A stretch of DNA of 64,000 nt from Prostheceraeus crozeri (lineage: Eukaryota > Platyhelminthes > Polycladida > Euryleptidae): positions 310,001 to 374,000 of the forward strand of contig CAJQUW010011512.1 of assembly GCA_907163375.1 (NCBI GenBank), given 5' to 3'. Both the position numbers and the translations under genes were made by a program. Below the pieces are notes generated by a model, which was not told the origin of the DNA, did no database searches, and was given only the letters and a program-made list of their open reading frames with translations. How positions within the stretch are numbered: the stretch's first letter is position 1; each line of letters begins with the position of its first letter. Positions 46,836 through 59,103 of this stretch are shown here, in pieces.

Positions 46836-47692
46836 TTATCTTATGGATAGTCAACATTTCAAACCCATGCACCCATGCCGCCAAACACGATCACAGGTGG
46901 AGCCTTGTTGCGCAAGACTGGTGAAATGTGATTAAAAAAGCATAAAAAGAAAGTGAATATCAGCTGAAAACTTTAATCACAGTCAAATCGGACGAAAGAG
47001 AAAATAGCGAGGAATAACACCCTAATACAAAATATTCATTCTTTCAATGCACACAATTTATATCAAAGAACGAAATATAATATGATCATGAACGCAGCTT
47101 TTGGGACTTGATTTTCAGCGTTTATATTCATTTGACTAAAGCTGACTTCACAATTGTGAATTTGTGTTTCAGCTCATTATTTGATGTTCTAAATTGGAAC
47201 ATTTTCGTTTCGCTATTCATAAATAAGATGCCAATTATGTTAGTATGAAAGATATTGAGAGGCACAAATTGATTTAAAGAAATAGTTTTCTTCTCTTAAA
47301 TGTTGACAGCAAAGAAGACCTTCATATGAAATTATATTATGATCTTGTATTATCACATCATCATAAATTACACTGAAATGCGATTTTAGCACCATTTGAG
47401 CTGAACTAAAAGTTTGAATTGTTTGACCTTTGACCTCATCTAATACAATGATGTAATCTCAGAGCGATTAATAAATCATCGTTTTATTTAACCACCTTAA
47501 CCAGATCTTTCGATTACTGTGTGGTTTATTATTTTTTGTTGTCATTTTCCATTTCAAAAAAAGATCTAATGGAAATTTGTTGAAAATTGGCGGTCTTTGA
47601 CCTTTGACCTTCACCTCAATTCAGGGATGACCTGAGAAATAAAACTGAATCTGTTTTTCTGAATCCCCTTTCAATGCCTATTCGATTGATGT
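46836..47692. other. AT-rich stretch with two DR1-like motifs
   Basis: The 13-mer TGACCTTTGACCT occurs at 47424-47436 and again at 47598-47610, each followed by C/T-rich sequence. No gene seen. Confidence 0.5.
47424..47610 (+). promoter_or_regulatory. Two DR1-type direct-repeat motifs
   Basis: Each 13-mer is two TGACCT half-sites one base apart, the DR1 arrangement bound by HNF4/RXR-type nuclear receptors. The motif also occurs in transposons, so function is unproven. Confidence 0.3.
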
Positions 47693-47986
47693 GTGGTTTG
47701 GCAAAATTGGTGCAATAGTTTGGGAGATCAACAGGGGGGCAAACTTCGATTAACCGTCGGATACTGGTCGAATATATCTCTGGTTAACGGGCAGTTAGGG
47801 ATAAAAATCCCACCGTTGCAGTTGGGAATGGATAAAGATCTCGCGATTTCACGGTTGATCATGTCTACGGAATGCCATAAATGCTACTTCGGTGCCATAA
47901 ATGACCGAACGAAGACATGTGAAAGCGAATATTCCATCAAGGAAAATGTCAGTTTAGTGTACTTAAAAGTTAATAATACAAAATAA
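47693..47986 (+). pseudogene. Unrecognised open frame in duplicated segment A (left copy)
   Basis: An open frame of 97 codons includes LRLTVGYWSNISLVNGQLGI, STECHKCYFGAINDRTKTC and the tail KENVSLVYLKVNNTK before a stop. The last 30 codons recur at 48518-48610 with the same stop and 25 of 30 residues kept. Five of the six base differences there change the amino acid, which argues against selection on the protein. I do not recognise the product. It may be a decayed gene piece carried in a duplicated repeat, or an accidental open frame. Confidence 0.3.
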
Positions 47987-48044
47987 TGAATATATATTAT
48001 ATATATATATACATTTATACAATAGTTAGTAATGTTAGTCCTAA
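47836..48044. repeat. Segment A, left copy
   Basis: It runs from TTTCACGGTTGATCATG to GTTAGTCCTAAAAAG and includes a (TA)n stretch near 47993-48010. It is repeated directly at 48430-48668, where an extra roughly 40 bp is inserted near its start. Confidence 0.75.
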
Positions 48045-48429
48045 AAAGTCCATATATCAAATCTATAAGAATGCGGACACATTTGCCATTCAACTAAAGG
48101 CTAACTGCTAAAAATCATTTCAACACCGTGTAGAAAAACATACGTCAATGTCAGACATTGACAACGTCGTCCAAACCCTCATTGAGGGAGTTGTTACGCT
48201 ACAGGCTAGCATATTACAGTTTGCTCTACAATCGTCACAAGAAATGTCGGTAATATGCATTAAGAATCGTTTTTGTAAGACAATAGTGATTCAAGCCAAG
48301 TTGAATCAAGTACAGTTGTATCAAACATGGCCTTGTTTAGCGTCTTTGAGTTCCCTGGCGAAGCTGGACAGTTGATGGCTCCTCTCCAGCCGTTTCGGTC
48401 CAAGGCAACACTTCGGTCTTCCTGCTGTC
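48045..48429 (-). mobile_element. LINE 3' end, family J, copy 2, between two A segments
   Basis: Colinear with 43875-44251 at about 90% identity. The left border is AAGTCCATATATCAAATC and the right border ends TTCCTGCTGTC. It is the shorter of the two copies and lacks the WFGHV part. Its placement exactly between direct copies of A suggests that A travelled with it, or that a local tandem duplication included both. Confidence 0.7.
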
Positions 48430-48668
48430 GTGGTTTCACGGTTGATCATGTTTACGGAAGTTTGGTGTAGTCCGATGCGGTTTAGAAATTGATTTAACCG
48501 TAAATCATTACTTCGATGTCATAAATGACCGAACCAAGACATGTGAAAACGAATATTCCATCAAGGAAAATGTCAGTTTACTGTACTTAAAAGATGATAA
48601 TACAAAATAATGAATATATATGGTATGTATATATATTTATACAATAGTCAGTAATGTTAGTCCTAAAA
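48430..48668. repeat. Segment A, right copy
   Basis: It matches 47836-48044 from TTTCACGGTTGATCATG to GTTAGTCCTAAAAAG with an additional internal block (about 48470-48510). The (TA)n stretch is shorter. Confidence 0.75.
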
Positions 48669-48670
48669 AG

Positions 48671-51011
48671 GACGGATAGGCGTTCATGCGTTCAACGGTT
48701 AAGATACTTGCACACTGCTACGTATAAAAAAACATACATGCAGAAAATTAAACATTAGGCGCACAGAACAGTAAAACTACATGTAAATATACAAGAAACA
48801 TGTGAACAGTCCAGAAGGCCAACAAAAATCAAAAAGAAGGGGCTCATCAGCAAGATGGCCAGTTAGGTCGCGTTTCGGGTCCTTTAACATCTTGTAAGCT
48901 CAAAGCTTAGCTGGCGGACCCCTGCGAAATGGCGGACCGCATACACAGTAACACTATCGATAACAAATTTAGCAAAGCCACACAGGATAGACAACCCCTT
49001 GGCAGAATGTAGACCAAACTTGAATAAAACCAAAAATATGCATATTTAATGATCTCTCCATACACTTGATGAGTTTACAAGCTTTATAACCACGCTTCAC
49101 GAGAATATCAAAAGTACTTTTGACTTTAGCAATGGCATGCTGTAGGTGAGAACAAAGTCTTACATAGCTTAAAACTTGATTGGCCAATACATTCGCACCG
49201 ATATGAAGAGGAAGAAGACTTTCCGGAAAAGTAAATATTATAACATTAGCAGAAAATTGTTCCACTTTATGAAAAACTGTGCAATCCATCATGATTAACG
49301 TTCAACTTAACATCAAGGTATTGAGCGGAAGTGTTATTGATATTTTCTGAATTCCATGAATATTTCACAACTAGACGTCAAGGTTGCCATAACCTTCTTG
49401 TTGCTGTGCTCACGAAAAATAATTGTTAGTCTCCATTTCACTGCAGGAGATGTATATCAGTAGTGAAATCATAGTATCCATGTACTTGAGGTCTTCAGCA
49501 ATGCGAACTCATTTGCTGGAAGCAGTCAGAGTCGAACAGATGTTTATCAAGCGCTTCAACGTCCTCTGCGTGTGACAATTGCGAAAATACTTTCGCCTAG
49601 TCATTATCATCTATAATCTGCACTGTGCTGTTTCTACTTTCTCAAAGCTAGTCTACTTCTCATTTCGTGTGCTGGTTGTGTGATACATAGTTGCCACATT
49701 TATAATGATTTAAATCATTTGAACTCGGCATCTAAGATATTAATCGTGAAAATAATGGACATTTTACGAAGAGTTCGTGACAATCGAAAGTCGAAAAACA
49801 CGAAGGAACAATTTTACGATCTTCACTTGATGTACTATGTTGTATGTTTGTTGGAGCAATTATTCTTTCTGATTCTTGATTAAGATTCACAGGAAAGCTC
49901 TTGCAGAGAACTGCAGCATCTCGAATCAGCTGAATATTTAGCTTAGGCTACAGTACAGAAGAGCAGGAGATAGTCTTGTCTCTTAAGAATATGTGATTAT
50001 GCGGAAGATGTTTCAATAACCAAATTATCGAATGAACATAACAAAGAATAATCTGCAACAATCACATTTGATTTCGCTTCTACGAGTTTTTTCTCACATG
50101 TTTAAATTACAAGGCTCCGAATCATGGTCGGAGCTTTCGATGTGATGACATGCTAGATCATCAACACATTGAATAGCATGATAAAATCTGTGAATGCGAA
50201 GCATTTGTTTCATAGCCGAGTGGTTACGAAAATGAAAACATTGTACTTCATGATACCGCGTTTCTTTTATTCATTTACAATCGCCAATTTTCAAGTGCGG
50301 TGCTTATTATGGATCGACGTTTATTGATATTTTCCTACGATTTTCCACTTGTGAGATTTTTCCAAATTGAATGACTACAATAATTGCTGTCACATGATCT
50401 TTACTGCATTGTCGACAAGGCGTGCTGGTTTCGATGCTGATTGAGCACAGTTTGAGACTTATTTCTTGGAAATACAGTAGTCGTATACTCTTTCTTAGCC
50501 ATAGTCACTTGAAGGCCGGACTCACACAGAATTTGTGCATGGCAAGTCATTACATGACTCAGTGCTAAGCGGTACGGGAAGCTCTACATGTACACGCATA
50601 AGTTCCGAATCTCATATCGATGACAACATAAAATAAGATAAATTAATTGGAGTGCTAGGTTGAGTGCGCACTCTTATTATGTGACTTCTTCATCAGATTA
50701 CAGTGCAATATCATAAAGCATACCAGTGAAGCCTGATAACCATATCCTTGTTTTTTTGCTCAATGGACTATATGTGGTCTACATTTAGTCATTATTTTCT
50801 AGCTTTCTTGATATCAGAGGTGGGGTGTATATTAAAAGGTCGACCTCTCAGCTACGGCGCCTAGTAGGGGGCGGTGTTTATTAACGGAAATACTTACATT
50901 TGAATCTGAATTAAGTTGTTCACGACAAAGTTATAAAGCATGAAATGACTATATGCTATATTTCTATCCATATGCCACACAAATTGAAGCATAAGATCAG
51001 CTACAGATTAC
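48671..51011. other. AT-rich stretch, nothing recognised
   Basis: Slightly G+C-richer patches at 48840-48950 and 50820-50880 look like worn repeats. A 107-codon minus frame (48969-49292) is unrecognised. No gene seen. Confidence 0.45.
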
Positions 51012-51470
51012 ATAATAATAATAAATTCTTTATTGGTATACAAAAGGCGGTTCGCGCATTACATAGAATTCAGACCAAGATATTGTGAGGAAAGTTTGAA
51101 AGTTAACGGCAAAATCTAATGAAAGAATTAGCAAGACGTTTGGTAAACGTTCGCGGTTTCCTGAGCGGACAGGAGTTACGTGATGTAGGATGCCTTTTGT
51201 CGAACAATGCTTCTAATGGATAGTTTTGACTGGAGGCAATCTTGCTGAAGAGTTTATTGCATATTCGATCCCCAGTTGTGATGTCATTCTCGGGCATCGA
51301 GGAAGACCCGGTCATAATCCTGTATGCCCTCCTTTCGACACGCAAAATAGACGGTTCAGGTGACGCTTGCTGGCATTCGCAAAACACGGGAAGGCATTGG
51401 TCAGAATTGAGCGGATTAGGGAATTGTATTCATGTATTAGGATGTCGCGTCTGCACTCTCACATTCCATG
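51012..51470 (-). mobile_element. LINE 3' end with (ATT)n tail (CR1/L2-like)
   Basis: The minus frame 51387-51103 gives VERRAYRIMTGSSSMPE, LFSKIASSQNYPLEALFDKR, RNSCPLRKPRTFTKRLANSF and IRFCR before the stop. The sequence Q/E-R-R-A-x-R-I-x, H/Y-P-L-x-x-L-F and R-T-x-T-x-R-x-x-x-S-F is the C-terminal end of CR1/L2/Jockey-type reverse transcriptases. A 3' UTR of about 90 bp carries AATAAAGAA and ends in (TTA)n, the microsatellite tail typical of such LINEs. The 3' end is intact, the 5' side truncated. Confidence 0.8.
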
Positions 51471-52519
51471 TATTACTACAAGGTACTTTATTTATTTCAT
51501 AAAGATGTCTGCCTACCTGAAGTTGCTTTTTTGACGAATAGCTGATTATCGATAGTTAACGGATTATAGGCATGAGGATTACGGTCATGAGCTACCAGCG
51601 CTCATAAAGTTGCTGTGATAATATTTTCAAGCTTTCTTTTAAGATTTATTGTTCTTTTGCTATTAATAAATTAACTAATTCAAGACACTACGAGGAGGAG
51701 TATCGGTGGATGGAACGATAAATCAAATGTGACCTTCTGCGTCAATTTTTAAGGTGTCTCAGATGAGAAATGAAGAGATATCAATAAACGAGATGATAAA
51801 ACTTACAAATAAATCAAATCTGACAGTTAGTAGCAATTGCTGACACTGATGAGCTTTAATTCTTCAGTCCCCTTCCTGATGTTAAAATATGACACCTAAA
51901 AGTTGAAGTGTTGTTGTGACTATCGCTTTTATTTTTTGATTTATCAAATTTAGCATTAATCTCCATGATAATCGTCCATGCTCCTTTAAGGCTACTCAGT
52001 GAGATGATCGTGTCCTGACCGAATTTAAAGACCAAAACTAAGATTTTCGATGTGGAAAAGCGATAGGAAGGCAATTATTTCATCGTTAATTAATATTTGA
52101 TAATTATTATAGGCCCAGTATCTTAACTTGACTTAATTTTGAAGCCTAGAATTATAATTCTCACTGTATGAGCAAATAGTCCACTTAGATATTACAGCGG
52201 GCATGTGCCCTAACAGGACGTTGATGGTGTAAAATGCCCATGATATGAAATTGTTTCTTCGATTGTCTTACGGAAGTGAGCCTAAATTACACCATTTTAA
52301 CTATGTCGAAATGTCGAAAGAGAGATTGAACAAATTCATGTGATGCATCGGATGGACATGTCTCGCTGCATGGAAGTGGTCTGTTTTGTATAGCACCCGT
52401 CTGTGTATTTATAGTCTGTGAATAGATGGGATCACAGGGTTTTGTTTACATTTAATGACCATTATTATGACTGATTCTCTTCTTAATCAATGGTCGTGAT
52501 TTCACTAACTTGCCAATCG
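51471..52519. other. AT-rich stretch, nothing recognised
   Basis: No gene or bounded repeat seen. Confidence 0.5.
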
Positions 52520-52700
52520 CAAAGCTCATATTGACCCAGGCATGGCTGCAACTTTAAGCAAGGAGTTGTCTCCCTAGGCGATGTTGAGAGATGTAAACTA
52601 GGCCTGCTGATGATTCCTGATGTTGGATGAAATAGCAGCCACTCATGTTTGTTTCCATATTTAAACTGATGAGGATGCAACTCAATATTTAATTATTCAT
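52520..52700 (+). repeat. Dispersed repeat G, copy 4
   Basis: It contains GGCTGCAACTTTAAGCAAGG, CTGCTGATGATTCCTGATG, GATGAAATAGCAGCCACT and GAGGATGCAACTCAATATTT in the family order. A short hairpin, CTGCT...AGCAG around the CTGATGA motif, is kept here and partly in copy 2. Confidence 0.7.
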
Positions 52701-54559
52701 TTACATCGTTTTCTGAACTTAATAGATCTATGTAATGAAGTTGACTGCATAGAATGCTGGCTAACTAATTTCATCGTTGCCATTGTCATGTTACCAAGCT
52801 CACCAAGGCTTGAAACAGGCCTAGATGTCAAGGACTTGGAATATTAATTGTTTCATGCTTCCACAGAGAAGAGATCTTCCGGAATACTGGATATCTACGT
52901 CGTAAGTCGACGAATTCGGACCCCTCCACTGCATGTATTTCCTGATTTTTTCTTATTCACATCCCAGTCTTGCACCGATCAAGATCCAAAGGAATTTGAA
53001 AAGCAGTGGATCAATTTATTGTTTTAAGAGCGGGCTGAAATATTTAAAATCCATGGAATTTTCACCATTGTACAAAAATTCAGTTCTAAGTTTTCGTCAA
53101 TGTGGAAATACTCGAAATATTCTCAGTTTTCCTAGGAACGTTGAAATGAAGCAAGCAGCTTGTGTCGATGACATTTTCCTAACCCCTTGAAGAGATTCTG
53201 ATTGTCGTAGAAACAAACTTGAACAAATATTTGATGAAAATTCGAGTGTATGCGCGCACCTTAGCTGTGTGAGGTTTTTGTAGTGCATTGATTAAAATAT
53301 TCTCGACAAAGTTTGATGTGTACTCGGTTGATTAATTGCTTACTACATCAATGCTTTCTTTGTATTATTTTTGTTTTCACTCTTAAGATAGAGAGAATTT
53401 GATGTGTTTGTTGAAGTGTATACAGAATGATTGCGACCTCCTTATCGTTTCTAAAGGTTAAATGAGGAAAGATTGTTTCAATGAAGTGAAAAGTTGAATT
53501 GAAGAAAAAAAATTGAAGAGTCTTAAAGATAAACTAGGGTGACACATGGCCATTTAACATGGCTTGTTCTGAAATCATTTTAAAAGCACTTTTTCCGCGC
53601 GTTTTTAATCACATCGCGTTAAAATCAGATGTCTTCACATATTTTTGGGTTTTTCAACATTATGACATGCACTATAGGGCCTGTATGCAGACACTAATGA
53701 ATAATTGTTTCAATATCATATCACCCACTCTCATGCATCTACATCGGTGGCGTTTGGTTGCCTGCATTTGATCGCCCCTAATTCAAAAACTACTTGTCCG
53801 ATTTGCACAAATTTTGGGCATGTGGGTAGAATATATCCTCACTTGCGAGTGCCTGAAGTTTTGTGACGATTGCTTCACTTCTACGGATTTTAGTTTGAAA
53901 ACGTGGGGTGAGATAACCCATAAGTACCAAAAAATCCGAAAATCGAGCATTGGATTCATGTTTGCCCACCTTAATAAATATCCTTAAAATAAAGTGAAAT
54001 TAAATTAATAAAATATCCTGCATTTAAGAGGAAGATGGAAAGATGTTCCAAAACACGAGTGGTGGATAGAAGAGAAGAGGGGGCGGTGTAGCGCTGGGAA
54101 AAGCATGGGAACGGAGTGGGAACTGGAAGATCAGAATGAGATGGGACAGTAAGTACAGAAATTGTGGAAATGAGGTCGGTGAGGTAGAACAGTACAGTCA
54201 TGAAGACACTAAAATACGAAAATGTCCAATCAATACGTATTGCCTAATGCTATGATAAAACAATAACTCAGAATATCACGAAGAAATTGATTTGACTTCG
54301 ACAAGTGCGAATCCGTTTAAGTAATACAATATGAACATGCAAAATCGTATGAAGCTGCATGTTATTCACATTAAAGGTGGGCATTCAAGTATTTCCATTC
54401 TACTGACTCATTACTTTTTACTTTTCTCGTAGAAGAGACTATAGACTCAGTGATGGTAGATGTGTTTGAACTTTTAGACCGGTTTCTTTATTTTTTCATA
54501 AGATTACAAGAATGGCTGGGCTTACGTATTATAATATCACATGTTATGTAACATATTAG
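52701..54559. other. AT-rich stretch, probable worn repeat at 53540-53950
   Basis: 53770-53950 has the phrase-like character of an old transposon but no second copy in the window. No gene seen. Confidence 0.4.
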
Positions 54560-54729
54560 TGGCTGGGGGAGGGTGAGGGGTCTTAGATTTTGCTGACATC
54601 GTCAGAATTTGCTGAAGCGGTGTCTAGCTAAAGTCCAGATCCAGATGCCCTTCCTTCCGACATCCGATGCCTCTTTCGTGTGACACAAGTCCACATGACT
54701 AAGCACTTAATCACTGTATCACGGAGACC
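54560..54729 (-). repeat. SINE family A, inverted, strongly diverged copy
   Basis: The reverse complement keeps GGTCTCCGTGATACAGTG at the head, GGCATCTGGATC in the body and the GCTGACATCGTCAG block, with several small deletions. Confidence 0.75.
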
Positions 54730-55378
54730 ACCAGTAAGCCTACTCATATCAATATCAACAGCAATCAAATAAACTCATGCGGCATAAAAGCGATAACTGA
54801 ATAGTTCTGAGATACGTAAATTACAGGAATATCAGTATTTCTGCTACCGCTTTCAACCAATAAAATACACATTGATGGAATGAGTGATCGAAGTTTTGTG
54901 AAATATTAAGTATTATATTAAAGTATTTATCATTTGATTTACTCTTAGGTTTGCACCACTTATTATAGATATTGATAGAAATTAATATAGAATTATAGAT
55001 AGATATTAAGAGAGAGACATTCTCTACACGTTCATTACCAATATTAATTAAGAATCTGGCAAGTCTTGTTGATACTTCGGAGGACGATTTCGATATGTCC
55101 TTGAGGTCTTATGTCAAGAGCAGAAAAGTTTCTACTTCCTGAAAAACCATGGAAACTACCTCCGGCTATCACGCTCAAATATCTCGTTATCCAAGATCTC
55201 CTATTGCAGATATTGTTCCCAACTTTCACTGAAGGTTAAATCCCAAATACTTTTCTGAAAATTATAAATACAGAAATCATTGAAGGTACGGATGACACCT
55301 TGTCATTGGAGCCGCTGCAAATAATGATCAGCTAAAAATTCGTATATGTTCCTTGTTTAGACTCATAGGCACATTCAC
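54730..55378. other. AT-rich stretch, nothing recognised
   Basis: No gene or bounded repeat seen. Confidence 0.5.
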
Positions 55379-55506
55379 CACTTCTCTTCCATGTGGCCGA
55401 GCTCCATATATCATACTCTCATTCTTTAGTGCTGAGTAATTGGGAAGTATGCATGTAGTGCCTATTTTTGAAGTCTCAGCTTTGCCCTTGCCTAGATTAG
55501 AACCAA
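55379..55506 (-). repeat. SINE family B, copy lacking the tRNA head
   Basis: CTTCCATGTGGCCGAGCTCC, TAGTGCTGAGTAATTGGG and TGCCTATTTTTGAAGTCT on the plus strand match the body of the copy at 40821-41000. The copy stops at the start of the tRNA-like region (5'-truncated). Confidence 0.75.
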
Positions 55507-56386
55507 TTGGCTCAAATTAGTTCAAACCATTGGTTTTCTTTGATTGTGGAACTGAAATGACGGACGCATGGCTGAAGGTTTTGACTTAGTAGAAAAGTTT
55601 CGACAACAAAATTGATGTTTTTTCTTAGTGGCTGGAGTTTGATTTCCGAAGCCAAGTTAATTTTCAACCCTACAGTCTGCTGAGTTCATGTATTGACCCT
55701 TTCTTGTGCGTCACAGATGGTTGATGTCATTGTGGTTATTAAGTACTCGCGGTACGTGTTTCTGTTAACGCAGTTGGTGAATTCTGTGCAGGAATATTAG
55801 AGTCCAGTACACTTCGCATCAAGCAGCAAAGAGTGAGCAGCTTTTTTGTACAATTTTTCAGTCAATTTTGGATTTCATCCACAGCGAAAATCCGATGAAT
55901 TATTTGCTTACAAGACATGACTCAATATAATAATTGACCACATATTAATCAATGTTGAATGGCGAAAGCTACAAGCTTATACAGTGTAACATATTACATG
56001 TAGATGCTGCTGCACTATTAAGTTGTTACTTCTGTAATTTGAAGTCATAACAGCAATTGGATTAAGATTGCGGCAGATGGCCAATTAGTAAATTGATAAC
56101 ATCAAATCGCACTTTTACATTCAAAATATTCTCTGACAAGGAAACTGATCAGCTTGGACAAAATTCCACAGAGTACGATGGGGTGTGACCTACTGTTCTT
56201 CAAAACGCCCATCTTATTAAAATCCACCACTCCTTTTCCCAGATGTTTGCATCTGAATTAGTGAACTTTTTACACCATTCTTCAAGGCTTAAATGCCGCA
56301 ACCATATTAAAAATAGAGGAAACGGGCTGTCTATCTGACGCAGCGCGGCTTTCATTTGGTTACCGATACTATTTCAATAGTCTAGT
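55507..56386. other. AT-rich stretch, nothing recognised
   Basis: No gene or bounded repeat seen. Confidence 0.5.
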
Positions 56387-56535
56387 GGTCTCCATGGCAC
56401 AATGGCTACGTGCATAGCTTAGCGATCCTTTAGTTTAGAGTTCGAGTTTAGAATGTGTAATTGGAAGTCGACATGAAGGACATCTGTGTCAGCACCGTCC
56501 GATCCGTCAGTGTGGCAGTAGTGACGCTAAAGCTT
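56387..56535 (+). repeat. SINE family A, internally deleted copy
   Basis: GGTCTCCATGGCACAATGG at the head and GTAGTGACGCTAAAGC at the end. The middle block between GGACATC and GTCAGCACC is deleted. Confidence 0.85.
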
Positions 56536-57310
56536 CATTTCTTTTTTATTTCTATACTTACAACTCAGTAGTGTCTTGCATTATGCTGTTATTTAGTCTG
56601 CTGTGTCTACAATGAAGCTAGTTTCAGTTCGTCTCTTTTTCTGTAAAAGTATGACCACGATGTTCTCCCTCCTAATCGTTTCTTTCCCATCAAATTATTG
56701 CTGATAACTTTCAGTGTGACTGTTGTAATGCTTTCGTTATTTATGTCATTTGCTTGTGAAGCTCTAGTTTAAGGATAAATGGCAATTATCAACACTGTCA
56801 ATTTGACGCCAATTCTCAACTTTGTTCATTCATAGTATTTCAAGGTTTTCAATTCATTTAAACATAGAAACATTTGAATTCTACCAAATGGAATTCTCTT
56901 TCTATTCCAATAAACCACATCATTTGTTTTGATTGATTCGTTCTATCCATCACATGATTTCTTCGCGGCGATAATTCGTAAAACGTGATAACACGCACAT
57001 TAGTAAGACGTCACAATTTCAGAAATTGGCGAATTTCCGAATTCTTGAATTTAGATATTCCACTTTATACTTTTATCTTTTCTTCCGTATTTGTTCAGTG
57101 TTTCGTAGCTGTAGATGTAAATTAATTTTGACGTGTATTTAGTAGTTGTGCTAGCTTTTTTTATATTTGATTAGTTTGCACACTCCAACTTGAAAGTCAA
57201 CTTCGACTTCTTGTGAATGTATTAGTTACTAAGAGTAGTTACTAACAGCCAATTTCTATAATAGGTCCTCTGAACAGAGCAATCCAAAGTTAATATTTCC
57301 ATCATTAGTG
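56536..57310. other. AT-rich stretch, nothing recognised
   Basis: No gene or bounded repeat seen. Confidence 0.5.
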
Positions 57311-57468
57311 GTCTCGTTTTGGTCCAGAGGTGGAATCCCTAAAGTGTCATTGGAAGTCGGCAGGAAGGGCATCCGGATTAAAAGTACCGGATCGCAAGTA
57401 CCACAACGCTCCAGATGTCAGCACCGTCCAAGCCCCCAGTATGGGGAGTAGTGACGTTAAAGCTTCAC
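57311..57468 (+). repeat. SINE family A, head-deleted copy
   Basis: GGTCTCG is followed directly by TTTTGGTCCAGAGG, so the A-box region is lost. The rest of the body is intact to GTAGTGACGTTAAAGC. Confidence 0.85.
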
Positions 57469-59103
57469 TTTTTGCAGTAGTCCTGCGTGCAGCATATTGA
57501 TGTTGGTTTTTTTACCGCATCCACAGTACCTCAGAAGCCTATCGAATGCATCGAACATACCCTCCCTCTCCTTTATTCCTGAATGTTGCAGAATCCTATT
57601 TTTTATTCACATTTCTCAAAGAGCATGTCAGTTCGGTTTGTAAAACGTTTTATTATGAGATCCGTACAATATGTTCTATCAGACGCTGCCTCTTCAGAAA
57701 AGTTGCATATAATCTAGTTACCTCTGGTAGTACCTGTAACACAAACATAAGTTTTAGATATCGCTGCGAACGCTTTGTTATTTGAATTTTATTTATTTTA
57801 TATCCATGTCTTGTCTAGACTTAAACAAAAACATTATTTTCCTACCTACATGACACCGTTGTTTGTTGATTATTGAATCTACTTCGACCATAGACAATAT
57901 TGATACAATGAATAAGATATTCCGATTGTTTAGATGATGACATGATTTGAATGAATTTAATCGGTCAAATCAATAAATCTTAAGTTTCTGATAAGATGAA
58001 ATTTGATTTCAACACCTCTTGTCAAGTTTCGTCACTGATGCTAGCGCCGACACTGATACAACATCTAATATCACTAGGAGATCATTCGCGACTCTACTAT
58101 TACTTGCAAACGAATAAAAGCATTTCTTTACTATCTACGATATGAATTGCCTTAAAGTGTAGAGTTACATTTGAATCAATCGTTCATTCGAATGCAATGA
58201 CGCACGAGTCCCTATTTTTATCGGTATATAGCCTCATGACGTTAGTTTCCCGTTCTATCTGTTTGAAAAAAAGAAACAAGTGGATGCATTTTCAATAAAC
58301 AAAGTCACATGAAATAACTTCAATCCATGAAAGCTGACTAAGCTGTTACTTTGATATTCTAAATATTCAGTCTTAATATTTTCAAGATCTGTCAGAAGCC
58401 TTATCCTCATCAGTATATTAAAATCATGAAATGACAACATCAAAGCAGTAATTCCTCGTTTCTTCATTTCGAGAACAACTCAAGCACAAGAAATACCCAT
58501 ATAACATACATTATTCGTTATCGATCGGTTTTCATGTTCAACTTTTTGCTAAACCTGGACGGAAATCTGATGAAATTCTTTTCTGTTGTTTGCCATTGGA
58601 GATGAATTTTTTCCAACTGATGAAATATTTTCCTTTATTCTGCTAACCGTCTAGTGTGAATATTTCGATGTAATGAAATTTACCAAACTGCCTCTCAGTC
58701 GTCGTCATATTTACTCTCTCAGATGGATTCTGAAAATTAGTTTGTTCACTCTGTTTTGAGTTTCGGTCATCAGAAGTGTCCATGTATACGTAAGTCATCT
58801 TCCCGTACATATAGAGATGTTTCAAAGACTATTAATTAAGTCGACGAAGTTTCTTTTAAATGGCATTCACTTTCACACTTCAATGTAATGTAGATCTTGA
58901 CTAACTCAGCATCATGTTCGAAAGTTCTGCATCAAATGGTAGATTATTATTGCTACTCTTCAAATACTCACACAAGAGATTAAAAAATTGGATTGCCATT
59001 TAATAACTCTTTTTAATCAATTAATTGAAATTGGGATTACTAAGAAATCAATTAGCTAAAATTTTATTTTTCAATAGCCCTGTTTCAAGGACATCCTGCT
59101 TTC
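57469..59103. other. AT-rich stretch, nothing recognised
   Basis: No gene or bounded repeat seen. Confidence 0.5.
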
